A model generated the notes under the pieces. That model was not told the DNA's origin, ran no database searches, and saw only the letters and a program-made list of their open reading frames with translations. From JAJAZB01 sp965249815 (GTDB taxonomy: Bacteria; Bacteroidota; Bacteroidia; Cytophagales; Spirosomataceae): a stretch of 64,000 nucleotides of DNA. How positions within the stretch are numbered: position 1 is the stretch's first letter; each line of letters begins with the position of its first letter. Shown in pieces: positions 42,396 through 51,087 of the stretch. The stretch covers positions 3,162,001 through 3,226,000 of the forward strand of contig CBDFMV010000003.1 of the NCBI GenBank assembly GCA_965249815.1. The letters are read 5' to 3'. The position numbers and the translations under genes were made by a program.

Positions 42396-43868
42396 TCACT
42401 CCCGCAGTTTCTTCCCCTTCGTTTCCTGCAAATAAATCAGCCCGACCACCAGCGAAAGCCCGGCCAGGAACATCGGGTAGTAAATGCCGGCGAATTTGGA
42501 GCCAGTCAGACTGCCCAGCCACGTCGCCACGAAGGGCGAACAGCCGCCAAACACGCCGTTGGCGAAATGGTACGGCACCGACAGCGACGTGTACCGGATT
42601 TTGGTCGGAAACACCTCCACGAGATACGCCGCAATCGGTCCGTAGGCCATCGTGGCGAAGAGGATTTGCGCAAAAATCAATGCGATGAGCCAGGCCATCG
42701 TGCCCGTCGAAAGCACCACCTCGGTCTTGACCGAACTGCCGGGAGCGCTGATTCGGGTGAGCGTGTTGCCCGAAGCAAGCGAGACCGTCTCCACGGTTCT
42801 TCCGTCCACCACCCTTGTTTTTAGCGCCTCGATGGCCCCGCCGTTCACAACGCGATCCATCGCCCGGTAAATCGGATAGTAGCACACCACCGCCAGGGCC
42901 ATGCCGGTGAGCATGACCACTTTGCGCCCCATCCGGTCGGAGAGCGCGCCGAAAAAAACGTAGAACGGCGTGCCCAGCACGAGCGCGATGGCCATGATCT
43001 GGTTGGCCGACTCAAACTCGACGTGCAGGCTGTTGGTGATGAAAATCTGGCTGTAAAACTGCGCCGTGTGCCAGAGCGCGCCCTGCCCGACGATGGCCCC
43101 GAACATGGCCACCAGCATCAGCCGCCGGTTTTTGGGGTCGGAAAAACTTTCGCGCAACGGGCTTTTCGACAGCGTACCCTTCTTTTTGAGTTCGGCAAAA
43201 ACCGGCGATTCGTCCATGTTGCGCCGGATGAAATACGACACCACCACCAGCACGCCCGACAGGGCAAACGGCAGCCGCCAACCCCACTCGCCGAAGGCCG
43301 TTTTGCCCAAATACGCCTGGCACCCCAGCACCACCCCGATGCTCACCAGCAGCCCGACCGTGGCCGTGGCCTGGATGTAGCTCGTAAAACGCCCACGCTG
43401 GTGGTCGGGGGCGTGTTCGGCCACGTAGGTGGCGGCCCCGCCGTACTCGCCGCCCAGCGCCAGCCCCTGCACGATGCGCAGCGTGACGAGTAGCGCCGGA
43501 GCCAGCGTGCCGATGCTGGCGTAGCCCGGAATCAGGGCGATGGCGAAGGTGCTGCCGCCCATGAGCAGCAGCGTGAGCAGAAAGGTGTATTTCCGCCCGA
43601 TGCGGTCGCCCAGCCGCCCGAAGACGATGGCCCCGAAGGGCCGCGCCACGAAACCCGCCCCGAAGGTAGCCAGTGTGCTCAGAAACGCCGCCGTGGGGTT
43701 GCCGGAGGGGAAAAACTGCCCGGCCAGAATCGCCGCCAGGGCACCAAAAATGTAGAAATCGTACCACTCGATGACCGTCCCGACCGATGAGGCCGTGATG
43801 ACCTTCCAGAGTTTGGACCGGCTGATGGCGTTGTTGTCGAAGGTGGTTGTGGTGGAGGTCAGGGGCAT
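42396..43868 (-). CDS. MHS-type MFS transporter (second of a tandem pair)
   Basis: A 490-residue paralogue of the transporter at 40592-42100. Shared blocks include VITASSVGTVIEWYDFYIFG, IVFGRLGDRIGRKYTFLLTL and RIVQGLALGGEYGGAATYVA, with YLVEVFPTKIRYTSLSVPYH near the end. It also has the extra-helical insertion in the second half (AIEALKTRVVDGRTVETVSL). The two genes therefore share a duplication older than their present sequence divergence. The start at ATG 43868 is preferred; the TTG at 43895 adds unmatched residues. Confidence 0.9.
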   Translation of the reverse strand: MPLTSTTTTFDNNAISRSKLWKVITASSVGTVIEWYDFYIFGALAAILAGQFFPSGNPTAAFLSTLATFGAGFVARPFGAIVFGRLGDRIGRKYTFLLTLLLMGGSTFAIALIPGYASIGTLAPALLVTLRIVQGLALGGEYGGAATYVAEHAPDHQRGRFTSYIQATATVGLLVSIGVVLGCQAYLGKTAFGEWGWRLPFALSGVLVVVSYFIRRNMDESPVFAELKKKGTLSKSPLRESFSDPKNRRLMLVAMFGAIVGQGALWHTAQFYSQIFITNSLHVEFESANQIMAIALVLGTPFYVFFGALSDRMGRKVVMLTGMALAVVCYYPIYRAMDRVVNGGAIEALKTRVVDGRTVETVSLASGNTLTRISAPGSSVKTEVVLSTGTMAWLIALIFAQILFATMAYGPIAAYLVEVFPTKIRYTSLSVPYHFANGVFGGCSPFVATWLGSLTGSKFAGIYYPMFLAGLSLVVGLIYLQETKGKKLRE

Positions 43869-43894
43869 CGTGGAGGGTTTTGGCAAAAATAGCA

Positions 43895-43985
43895 CGGAAT
43901 GAGAACACGGATTCGACGGATTTAACGGATGACCACGGATTTACTCCCTGAAAATTCATCGCATCCGTGTCATCCGCGTTCCCAG
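43895..43985. repeat. imperfect inverted repeat with ACACGGATT motifs
   Basis: GAACACGGATT and ACGGATTTAACGGATGACCACG on the left pair loosely with ATCCGTGTCATCCGCGTTC on the right. It is a degraded element of the common ACACGGATGACACGGATT type ahead of the methyltransferase gene. Confidence 0.5.
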
Positions 43986-44009
43986 GCCCTACTTTTAAGC
44001 GCGAATCCG

Positions 44010-45206
44010 ATGGAATTTACCCACCTGCTCACCCCCGAAGCCCGGCGATTTCTCGCCGAGCACGCCCACGACGACCCGGCGCGGCTGGCGTTGCGGGCGG
44101 CACAATTTCCCGATTTGCCTGTTCGTGAACTGGTGCAGCAACTGGCCGCCCGCCAGAGGGTTAGCGCCAAACTGCCCACCTGGGTAGCAAACCCGGACAT
44201 GATTTTCCCGCCCCTGCTTTCGCTCGAACAAAGCAGTTCGGAGCGCACGGCGCGGTTCAAGGCGGGGCTGGTTTCGGGGGAAACGCTCGCCGATTTGACC
44301 GGTGGTCTCGGCGTGGATGCGTGGGCTTTTTCGGAAAAAATGCCGACGGTTTTTTACGTCGAGCAAAACTCCGACCTGGCCCGACTCGCCGCCCACAACC
44401 TGCCCGCGCTGGGCCGTGACAACGCATTGATTTTCAACCGAGACGCGGCAGAATTTCTCCAGAAATCACCCGCTTTCGACTGGCTGTACCTCGACCCCGC
44501 CCGGCGCGATACCGCCCGGAATAAAGTTTTTCGCCTCGAAGAGTGCGAGCCCAACGTGCTGATTCTAAAAGAATTGCTACTGAAACGCGCCCCGAACGTG
44601 TTGCTCAAAGCCGCCCCGATGCTGGATCTCGACCGGGCCATTGGGCAACTGGGAACCGTGGAAACGGCCACCGTGCTGGCGGTGGAGGGCGAGGTGAAAG
44701 AACTGCTTTTTCACCTGAAGCAACAGGCGGCGGGCGAACCCGAGATCCGGGCCGTCAATCTGTTGAAAAACGGGGCAGACCAAACGTTCGCCTTTCGCCG
44801 GAGCGACGAAGCCGCTGCGCCGGTGGCGTTTTCTGCGCCGCAACAGTTCCTCTACGAACCCCACGCCGCCCTGCTCAAAGCCGGGGCGTACCGGCTGCTC
44901 GCCGCCCGGTTTGGCCTGCAAAAGTTGCATCCGAACAGCCACCTGTACACCTCGGAGAAACCACAATTTGCTTTTCCGGGCCGTATTTTTGCCATCAGAA
45001 CCGTGCTGAAACCCGACCGGAAGGCGGTGAAAGCCGCCCTGCCCGAAGGCCGGGCCAACCTGACGGTGCGCAACTTTCCGGCGACGGTCGAAACCTTGCG
45101 GAAGCAGTTGGGCCTGGCCGACGGCGGCAACGAGTACGTGTTTGCCACGACCCAGGCCGATGGGAAACCTACGCTGGTGGTTGCCAACAAAATCGCTGCG
45201 CCGTAA
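44010..45206 (+). CDS. class I SAM-dependent methyltransferase (THUMP-like C-terminus)
   Basis: A 398-residue methyltransferase. The Rossmann SAM motif is LADLTGGLGVDAWAFS, followed by VFYVEQNSDLARLAAHNL and the catalytic-type segment FDWLYLDPARRDTARNKVFR (DPAR). Residues 1-95 are a helical lead-in (LLTPEARRFLAEHAHDDP...). The end (residues ~330-398) carries a THUMP-like RNA-binding module (FPGRIFAIRTVLKPDRKAVK, LTVRNFPATVETLRKQLGLA). This layout is known from Bacteroidota proteins annotated as THUMP-like methyltransferases acting on RNA. The ATG at 44010 is the conserved start. Confidence 0.82.
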   Translation: MEFTHLLTPEARRFLAEHAHDDPARLALRAAQFPDLPVRELVQQLAARQRVSAKLPTWVANPDMIFPPLLSLEQSSSERTARFKAGLVSGETLADLTGGLGVDAWAFSEKMPTVFYVEQNSDLARLAAHNLPALGRDNALIFNRDAAEFLQKSPAFDWLYLDPARRDTARNKVFRLEECEPNVLILKELLLKRAPNVLLKAAPMLDLDRAIGQLGTVETATVLAVEGEVKELLFHLKQQAAGEPEIRAVNLLKNGADQTFAFRRSDEAAAPVAFSAPQQFLYEPHAALLKAGAYRLLAARFGLQKLHPNSHLYTSEKPQFAFPGRIFAIRTVLKPDRKAVKAALPEGRANLTVRNFPATVETLRKQLGLADGGNEYVFATTQADGKPTLVVANKIAAP

Positions 45207-45301
45207 GTTTGAGGCGCAGGCCCTCCTGCTGCGCTGCTGCGCAGCAGGTTTTCCCGGCAAACCAAATCGGACTCACAAACCCACTATTTTACTTAGTTGC
45301 C

Positions 45302-45973
45302 ATGAAAAAACTCCACCTCCTCGCCTGCACGCTGCTGTTTGCCCGCCTCGCCCTGGCCCAGGTCGAACCGGCGTACCTGGAAATCGACAAGCAAAAACGC
45401 CAGGGCTACGCCGCCTCGACCGACCTCGACCGGAAAATTCTGGAACGGGCCTGGAAGGAAAAACTCAGCGAATTTGGCCGCGTGGATTCCAAACGCGACG
45501 TGTACACGGTCAACTTCGCCAAATTCCCGTTTCTCGATAACCAGGCGCAGATCATCAGCCAGTTGAACACCAACAAAGGCCGCACCCAGATTTTCATGAG
45601 CGTGCTCGACTCCGGTTCGGGCGAGTACATCGCGGCGGGCCACGGGCAGGGGCGGCAGGTGGAAACCGTGCTGGTGAATTTTTTGAAACAGGTGGATTAC
45701 GAAGACCAGGTCCGGCAGGCCGAAAAGGCGTTTTCCGACGCCGAGAGCGCTAACAAGGACGTTAACCGCAAAAGTGAACGCCTGCTCCGCGATCTTGAGT
45801 CCAATAAAAAAGAAGCCGAGCGGCTGGCGAAGAAACTGGAAGACAACAAAAATGAATTTATGAAACTCCAGGTGGACACCGCCCAAAACCGGAAAGACCG
45901 CGCCGCCGCCGCGCAGGTGTTTGAAAAACAACGCCAGACCCTGGAAACCGTGCGCAGCCGGAAAGCCAACTGA
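45302..45973 (+). CDS. exported coiled-coil protein
   Basis: A 223-residue protein with signal peptide MKKLHLLACTLLFARLALAQ. The first 120 mature residues form a mixed domain (DRKILERAWKEKLSEFGRVD, RTQIFMSVLDSGSGEYIAAG). Residues 130-220 are a charged coiled coil rich in K, E, D and R (RQAEKAFSDAESANKDVNRK). Family unknown. It lies between the methyltransferase and the M56/BlaI pair, converging on the latter. Confidence 0.75.
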   Translation: MKKLHLLACTLLFARLALAQVEPAYLEIDKQKRQGYAASTDLDRKILERAWKEKLSEFGRVDSKRDVYTVNFAKFPFLDNQAQIISQLNTNKGRTQIFMSVLDSGSGEYIAAGHGQGRQVETVLVNFLKQVDYEDQVRQAEKAFSDAESANKDVNRKSERLLRDLESNKKEAERLAKKLEDNKNEFMKLQVDTAQNRKDRAAAAQVFEKQRQTLETVRSRKAN

Positions 45974-45985
45974 GTTTCAGCTTTA

Positions 45986-46037
45986 CCCAAAAAGAAGCGC
46001 CGCCCCGGCAATTGCCGGGGCGGCGCTTCTTTTTGGG
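45986..46037. terminator. 26-bp palindromic bidirectional terminator
   Basis: A perfect palindrome (arms 45986-46011 and 46012-46037) of alternating A-run, GC stem, T-run. It terminates both the coiled-coil gene and the convergent M56 gene. Confidence 0.9.
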
Positions 46038-46043
46038 TAGAAA

Positions 46044-47966
46044 TCAACGGGGCGGACGAGGTGCTTTGGCGGGCAGGGGCGTCGCACCCGGCCGGGGGGC
46101 GGGCGCTGGAACCGGCGTAATGGCGGGCCTGGGGGCCGAGACGGAACCTGTGGCCGGCGTGGGTGCCGATGGAGCCAGGGCCGGTGTTCCGTGGATGGAA
46201 GAGACAGGGACCGGGCCAATGATTTTCGACCCCTTCACGGGCCGGGGCAGGCGCGGAGCGCGGGCGGGCGGTGCCGGGACGGCCTCGATTCCGTTGAAGT
46301 TGTCCGGCGCGTCTTCCCGGAATTGTTCCGAAATCCGCTCCGAAATCTCGCTGATTTTTTCCGACAACGTCTCAAGCGGCTCGTACAGGCGGCTCAGCGA
46401 GTCGGACAGCGCCTCCGTGCGGGCCAATTCCGGTTCCAGCCGCTCGGCTTCGCGGCTGAGGCGGTCTTCGAGCGCGTTCATGCGGGCCTCGACTTGCCGC
46501 AACTGCTGCTCTTTCCGGAGCTTGAGGTTGCGGCTTTGTTGCTGATTCAGGTTGCGCAGTCCATCCAATTCGGCGTTTAGTTTCTGTTGTTGCTGGGCGA
46601 GTTGTCCCATGGGCTGCGCCAGTTCGGTGAGGCGCTTTTGGGCCAGTTGGTGCTTGCCCTGGGTTGCCTCGGCCAGTTGTTTTTGCAGGCGCGCCAGTTC
46701 GGGTTGGCGTTGCGCCAGGTACGCGTTCATCAGGCGCGTCAGCGAATCCAGGCGCCGAAACTCCCGCTTCGTCAGGATCGTGTCGGCGTGGGGCCGGGGA
46801 ATCCGGGCGGGGCGCGGCGGCGCGGGCGGTGGCAGCGCTTCCGGACCGGGCGGGGGTGGGGACGGGAGGGGTGACTCCGGACTGGGCGGGGGCGGCGGGG
46901 GTAACACACTCGGCGCCGACGGAGCCGCCGGGGGAGTCGGGGGGGCTTCGGGTCGGGTCGGGTTGATCGATTGCCCGATGGCCAGCCCACCCACCAGCAA
47001 CAGGCACAGGCCGAGGGTCCAGCCGTTGAATCGGGGAGAAGGCTGGTTTTCCACGCCCAACACGCGCTTCACCCGATCGAGCAGGCTGGTTTTTTGCCCC
47101 CCAAACGCCAGCGCGAGGGTTGGCGTCGGTGCGGGCCGCAGGGTTTCGAGGGCCGCCAGTGCCTGCGCCAGCGCGACGGGGTTGCCCGTCAGCGCCACGG
47201 CCACGTCGTCGCAGCAATGTTCGCGCTCCTGGCGCACCCGCGCCGAAAGCCACCACGTGACGGGGTGGTAGAAAAACAGCACGTCCACGACCGATTGCAC
47301 CAAATTAACCAGGTAGTCGTGCCGCCCGATGTGGGCCAGTTCGTGCGCCAGCACCGCTTCGAGTTGCCGGGGCGAAAGGCCCGTCAGCACCCCAACCGGC
47401 AGCAGCACGACGGGTTTCAGCCATCCCACCGTCATCGGTACGGCCACCCGCGCCGATTCGAGCAGCCGCACCGGCCGCCGGAGGTTCATCTGCGCGGCCA
47501 GCCGGTCGAGGTAGGTTTGCCACGCCGCCGGAGCCGGGCGCGAGCCGCGTTGGGTCCACCGCTGCACCAAGGCCCAGCCACCCATCAACCGCAGTCCGAA
47601 TACGCCCGCGCCGGTGACCCAGAGCAGCACGAGGAGTGGAAAATTGTTTTCGAGGAAAAGCCGGAGTTGAAAACCCGGCTCCGCCGCGCTGTACATGGCT
47701 GGCTCTGTCGGCGTACTGAGCGCAACCGCAACGGTGTCATTGGTCAGCGGGTAGCAAATCCAGGCGGTCAGGCCAAAAGTCAGGACTTGCGCGAGCAGCC
47801 CACCCAGCGCCACGGCGTAGCGAACGGCGGCGGATTGACGGCGTAGTCGGCGGAGCGCGGCCAATACCACGACGGCCACGAGCACGCCCTGCCAGAGCGA
47901 ATGTACCAAGGCCCAGCCGAGGGCTTCGGTGAGCGAGGCGGGTAAAAGAGAAACCGGCGAATTCAT
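46044..47966 (-). CDS. M56/BlaR1-type membrane metallopeptidase with Pro-rich coiled-coil tail
   Basis: A 640-residue membrane peptidase. Four N-terminal helices lie around the zinc site AHELAHIGRHDY (H208, E209, H212) with EREHCCDD as the third ligand region, as in BlaR1/MecR1. After a fifth helix (TLGLCLLLVGGLAIGQS) comes a very proline-rich linker (residues 330-385), then a coiled coil of about 150 residues, then a basic/proline tail. The penicillin-binding sensor domain of BlaR1 is absent. It follows the BlaI-like repressor by 23 bases and should cleave it on an unknown signal. Confidence 0.88.
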   Translation of the reverse strand: MNSPVSLLPASLTEALGWALVHSLWQGVLVAVVVLAALRRLRRQSAAVRYAVALGGLLAQVLTFGLTAWICYPLTNDTVAVALSTPTEPAMYSAAEPGFQLRLFLENNFPLLVLLWVTGAGVFGLRLMGGWALVQRWTQRGSRPAPAAWQTYLDRLAAQMNLRRPVRLLESARVAVPMTVGWLKPVVLLPVGVLTGLSPRQLEAVLAHELAHIGRHDYLVNLVQSVVDVLFFYHPVTWWLSARVRQEREHCCDDVAVALTGNPVALAQALAALETLRPAPTPTLALAFGGQKTSLLDRVKRVLGVENQPSPRFNGWTLGLCLLLVGGLAIGQSINPTRPEAPPTPPAAPSAPSVLPPPPPPSPESPLPSPPPPGPEALPPPAPPRPARIPRPHADTILTKREFRRLDSLTRLMNAYLAQRQPELARLQKQLAEATQGKHQLAQKRLTELAQPMGQLAQQQQKLNAELDGLRNLNQQQSRNLKLRKEQQLRQVEARMNALEDRLSREAERLEPELARTEALSDSLSRLYEPLETLSEKISEISERISEQFREDAPDNFNGIEAVPAPPARAPRLPRPVKGSKIIGPVPVSSIHGTPALAPSAPTPATGSVSAPRPAITPVPAPAPRPGATPLPAKAPRPPR

Positions 47967-47989
47967 AAACGTTGCGTTTTAGAGTTGAT

Positions 47990-48364
47990 TTACTGCGTGT
48001 CGAGTTGGTCGAGCAAACGGCGCACGTCGTCGAGTTCCTGCTTCGAGGCCTTGCCGTCGCCGAGGGCCTGCATGACGAGTTTCATGGCCGAACCGCGAAA
48101 GGCCGTGTCCACAAAGCGGTTGAGCAAATCGCGCTGGGCGTCCTGCTCGGTCAAAAGCGCCGAATACACGTGCGAACGCCCTTCTTCGGTGCGGCTCAGC
48201 AGCCCTTTTTCGTGCATGATTTGCATGAGTTTGAGCGCCGTGGTGTAGCCGAGGTCACGGCCCCGGCTCAAGTGATCGTGTACCTGCCGGACACTGCTCG
48301 GGCCGTTTTGCCAGAGTACGTGCAGGATTTCGAGTTCGGAATCGGTCGGTTTAGGAAGCGCCAT
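47990..48364 (-). CDS. BlaI/MecI/CopY family repressor
   Basis: A 124-residue winged-helix repressor. The N-terminal helices PTDSELEILHVLWQNGPSSV and the recognition helix YTTALKLMQIMHEKGLLSRT are typical, as is the C-terminal dimerisation helix LLNRFVDTAFRGSAMKLVMQ. Family members bind palindromes and are inactivated by an M56 peptidase, which here is the next gene. Three near-identical palindromes lie just upstream of the start. The cellular role is unknown because no beta-lactamase or copper gene is adjacent. Confidence 0.92.
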   Translation of the reverse strand: MALPKPTDSELEILHVLWQNGPSSVRQVHDHLSRGRDLGYTTALKLMQIMHEKGLLSRTEEGRSHVYSALLTEQDAQRDLLNRFVDTAFRGSAMKLVMQALGDGKASKQELDDVRRLLDQLDTQ

Positions 48365-48370
48365 GTTTCA

Positions 48371-48443
48371 CTACGAATAAGTTCGTAGCAAAGATTACGA
48401 ATGATTTCGTAGTTGTCAAGAAAAAGTACGAATTTTTTCGTAG
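48371..48443. promoter_or_regulatory. three BlaI-type operators
   Basis: CTACGAATAAGTTCGTAG (48371-48388), TTACGAATGATTTCGTAG (48395-48412) and GTACGAATTTTTTCGTAG (48426-48443) share NTACGAA-N4-TTCGTAG. The nearest is 7 bases from the BlaI ATG. They are the obvious target of that repressor. Confidence 0.8.
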
Positions 48444-48519
48444 AAACCTGAAGTGCTTCGTGTCGGGTGCTTTGTGCATCGCGTTGACGTCCTGATTCGC
48501 ATTGCCCGGCACGAAGCGC

Positions 48520-50901
48520 TCAATTCCCTTCCCGGTAAAACACCCGCCGCACCCGTTCGCTGACGCTCGTGAGAATTTCATAGGGAATGGTGCCCGTCCA
48601 GGCGGCCAGGTCGCGGATGGTGGGGTAATCGCCGAACAGAATCACTTCATCGCCTTCTTCGCAGTCGGCGTCGGTGACGTCGATCATCGTCATGTCCATG
48701 CACACGTTGCCCAGGGTGGGGCAGAGTGTACCGTTGACGAGCACCTTGCCCACGCCCCGGCTGAGGCTGCGGTGGTAGCCGTCGGCGTAGCCGATGGCGA
48801 TGGTGGCCACGCGCGAATCGCGGGTGACGAGGCCGCGCCGCCCGTAGCCGACGGTTTCGCCCGCCCGGACGTGTTTGATTTGGGAAATGACCGTCCGGAG
48901 CACGCCCACGGTGCGGAGGTTGGCCTGGTCTTCGGGGCGCACGGCGGTGCCGTAAAGTCCTTTGCCGAGCCGCACCATGTCGAGGCGGGTTTCGGGAAAC
49001 CGCGCCAGCCCCGGCGAGTTGGCCAGGTGCCGGAGCGGAGAATAGCCCAAAACGGCCTCGACCTGGTCGGCCAGGGTTGTGAAAAGCGAAAGCTGTCCGC
49101 GGGTGAAGTCGTCCCACTCGGGTTCGTCGGCGGCGGCGAGGTGGCTGAATACGGTGGCCACGCGCACGGGCGGGTTTTTGCGTAAGTCATCCAGCAAGCC
49201 CGGCAACTGGCTTTCGTCGAAGCCCAGCCGGTGCATGCCGGTGTCGAACTTGAGGTGAATCGGAAAGCCGGAGGCCGGAAGCTGCCAGTCCGGCCTCCGA
49301 CCTCCGGCCTCCGGCTTTCCCAAAAAATCGAGAAACTGCGCCAGGATTTTCGGGCTGTAAATCTCCGGTTCCAACTGATATTCAATCAGTTGTGGGAATG
49401 TTTCGGGCGACGGGTTCATCACCATGATCGGCAACCGGATGCCCGACTCGCGCAGGCGTACACCCTCGTCGGCGTAGGCTACGGCGAGGTAATCGACGCC
49501 GTGAAACTGGAGCAGGTTGGCCACTTCCTCGATCCCACTCCCGTAGGCAAACGCCTTGACCATCACCATGATGCGCGTACCGAGGCCCACTTTTTCCCGG
49601 AAATAATTGAGGTTGTGCGACAGCGCGTCGAGGTTCACTTCGAGCACCGTGCCGTGGGTGCGGACGGTGAGCCGATTGGTGATCTTCTCGAACTGAAACG
49701 GCCGTGCGCCCTTCACCAGAATCACGCTTTGCTGGTAGTCCGACGGGCGGAAGCGGGCCAGAAAGTCGTCGGTCGAGGCGTAAAACTTGGCGGGCAACGC
49801 GAAGGCCATCTGGTGACGGTTCAGCGTCGGACCAATGCCGATGAGTTGGTTCACGCCCTTGTCTTTCAGCAGGTTGGCAATCTGGGCGTACAACTCGTCT
49901 TCGGGCAGACCCGATTGCAGCACATCCGAGAGAATCGCTACGCGGTGCGGGCGCTGGTGCTGGTTGGCCAGAAAATCGAGGGCCAGCCGCAGGCCCGAAA
50001 GGTCGTTGTTGTAGCTATCGTCCACCACGTAGCAGCCGTTGAGGCCTTCCTTCAGTTCGAGGCGCATGGAAACGGGCCGGAGGGTGTTCAGCCGGTGCTG
50101 GATTTCGTCGTCGGGCACGCCGAGGTGCCGAAGCAGCGCGATGCAGTGGCCCAGATTTTCGCGGGAGGCGGCGTCGGCGTAGGGAAAGGTGAAGGCCGCA
50201 AAATCCGGCGCTTCCCAGGCAATCACGTAGCAGTCGTTGGGAAGGAAATCGGGTAATTCCGCTGTGATTTCTTCGTAAACCGCGTTGTAAATCAGCGTTT
50301 TCACGTGCCGGAAGAGTTCGAGTTTTTCCCGAATCTTCTGCCGCCGGTTGGCGAAAGCCTCGTCGTGAGCCGAGCCGATGGTGGTAAAAATGCCCAGCGT
50401 GGGCTGAATGACTTTCTCCAGGTTCGCCATTTCGCCGGGTTTGGAAATACCCGCCTCGAACAGCCCCAGCGTGTGGATTTCGCTCAGTTGCCAGACCGAC
50501 AGCGGCACGCCCAACTGCGAGTTATAGCTTTTTGGACTTTTGCAGACGGTGAAATCGGGCGAAAGGAGTTGCGCGATCCATTCCTTCACGATGGTTTTTC
50601 CGTTGGAACCCGTGATGCCGACGACCGGCAACCGGAACTTCGCCCGCCGCGCCGCCGCCAGACTTTGCAGGGCCGCGACGCTGTTTTCGACTTCGAAGAA
50701 CGTGGCTTCAGGAAAATCGGGGGCGGAGAAACCGGGCGTTTCCACGACAAATTGCCGCACGCCGCGCCGGTACAGGTCGGGAATGAACCGGTGGCCGTCG
50801 TGGTGCAGGCCGCGGATGGCGAAAAACAGCGTTTCGGCTGGCGACGTGAGCTGGCGGCTGTCGGTGAGGAGGTAGCGGGCGGTGGTTTGGAGGAGGTTCA
50901 C
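48520..50901 (-). CDS. murF-alr: bifunctional MurF / alanine racemase
   Basis: A 793-residue fusion. The N-terminal half is MurF, which joins D-Ala-D-Ala to UDP-MurNAc-tripeptide: ATP loop GITGSNGKTIVKEW, FEAGISKPGEMANLE, VVDDSYNNDLSG. The C-terminal half is PLP-dependent Alr, which makes D-Ala: lysine in MVMVKAFAYGSG, the second-base region ATIAIGYADGYHRSL and the end GTLCPTLGNVCMDMTMIDVT. One polypeptide thus supplies and uses D-Ala for the wall precursor. GTG at 50901 is chosen. The N-terminus is a little shorter than relatives. A palindrome inside the racemase half adds about 20 residues. Confidence 0.93.
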   Translation of the reverse strand: MNLLQTTARYLLTDSRQLTSPAETLFFAIRGLHHDGHRFIPDLYRRGVRQFVVETPGFSAPDFPEATFFEVENSVAALQSLAAARRAKFRLPVVGITGSNGKTIVKEWIAQLLSPDFTVCKSPKSYNSQLGVPLSVWQLSEIHTLGLFEAGISKPGEMANLEKVIQPTLGIFTTIGSAHDEAFANRRQKIREKLELFRHVKTLIYNAVYEEITAELPDFLPNDCYVIAWEAPDFAAFTFPYADAASRENLGHCIALLRHLGVPDDEIQHRLNTLRPVSMRLELKEGLNGCYVVDDSYNNDLSGLRLALDFLANQHQRPHRVAILSDVLQSGLPEDELYAQIANLLKDKGVNQLIGIGPTLNRHQMAFALPAKFYASTDDFLARFRPSDYQQSVILVKGARPFQFEKITNRLTVRTHGTVLEVNLDALSHNLNYFREKVGLGTRIMVMVKAFAYGSGIEEVANLLQFHGVDYLAVAYADEGVRLRESGIRLPIMVMNPSPETFPQLIEYQLEPEIYSPKILAQFLDFLGKPEAGGRRPDWQLPASGFPIHLKFDTGMHRLGFDESQLPGLLDDLRKNPPVRVATVFSHLAAADEPEWDDFTRGQLSLFTTLADQVEAVLGYSPLRHLANSPGLARFPETRLDMVRLGKGLYGTAVRPEDQANLRTVGVLRTVISQIKHVRAGETVGYGRRGLVTRDSRVATIAIGYADGYHRSLSRGVGKVLVNGTLCPTLGNVCMDMTMIDVTDADCEEGDEVILFGDYPTIRDLAAWTGTIPYEILTSVSERVRRVFYREGN
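49262..49320. repeat. palindromic insert within the alr coding region
   Basis: Perfect 18-bp arms (49262-49279 and 49303-49320) enclose 23 bases. The unit is read in frame as roughly 20 residues (GKPEAGGRRPDWQLPASGFP) between LDFL and the conserved IHLKFDTGMHRLGF. Confidence 0.75.
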
Positions 50902-51087
50902 GGGTTTTTCTTGCGGAAGTAGGCAGCTTTTGAACGCAGACGGGCGTTGAAAATTCTGCGTAAATCTGCGGGAAGAAACCGGGAGTTGCTGAAGGCATCG
51001 GGGAAAAAATTGAGTCAGGGCTTGCTTCCTTGCCGGATATTGGGCTGTTTTGGCTTTGGCTTTTCTCACCAACCTGACCCTCTTTTC

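Noticed and set aside
43929..44009. Upstream extension of the methyltransferase gene
   Set aside because: The extra residues derive from an intergenic repeat; the conserved protein begins at 44010.
44543..45301. Plus-strand frame fused to the front of the exported coiled-coil protein
   Set aside because: It overlaps the methyltransferase gene in another frame; the signal peptide starts at 45302.
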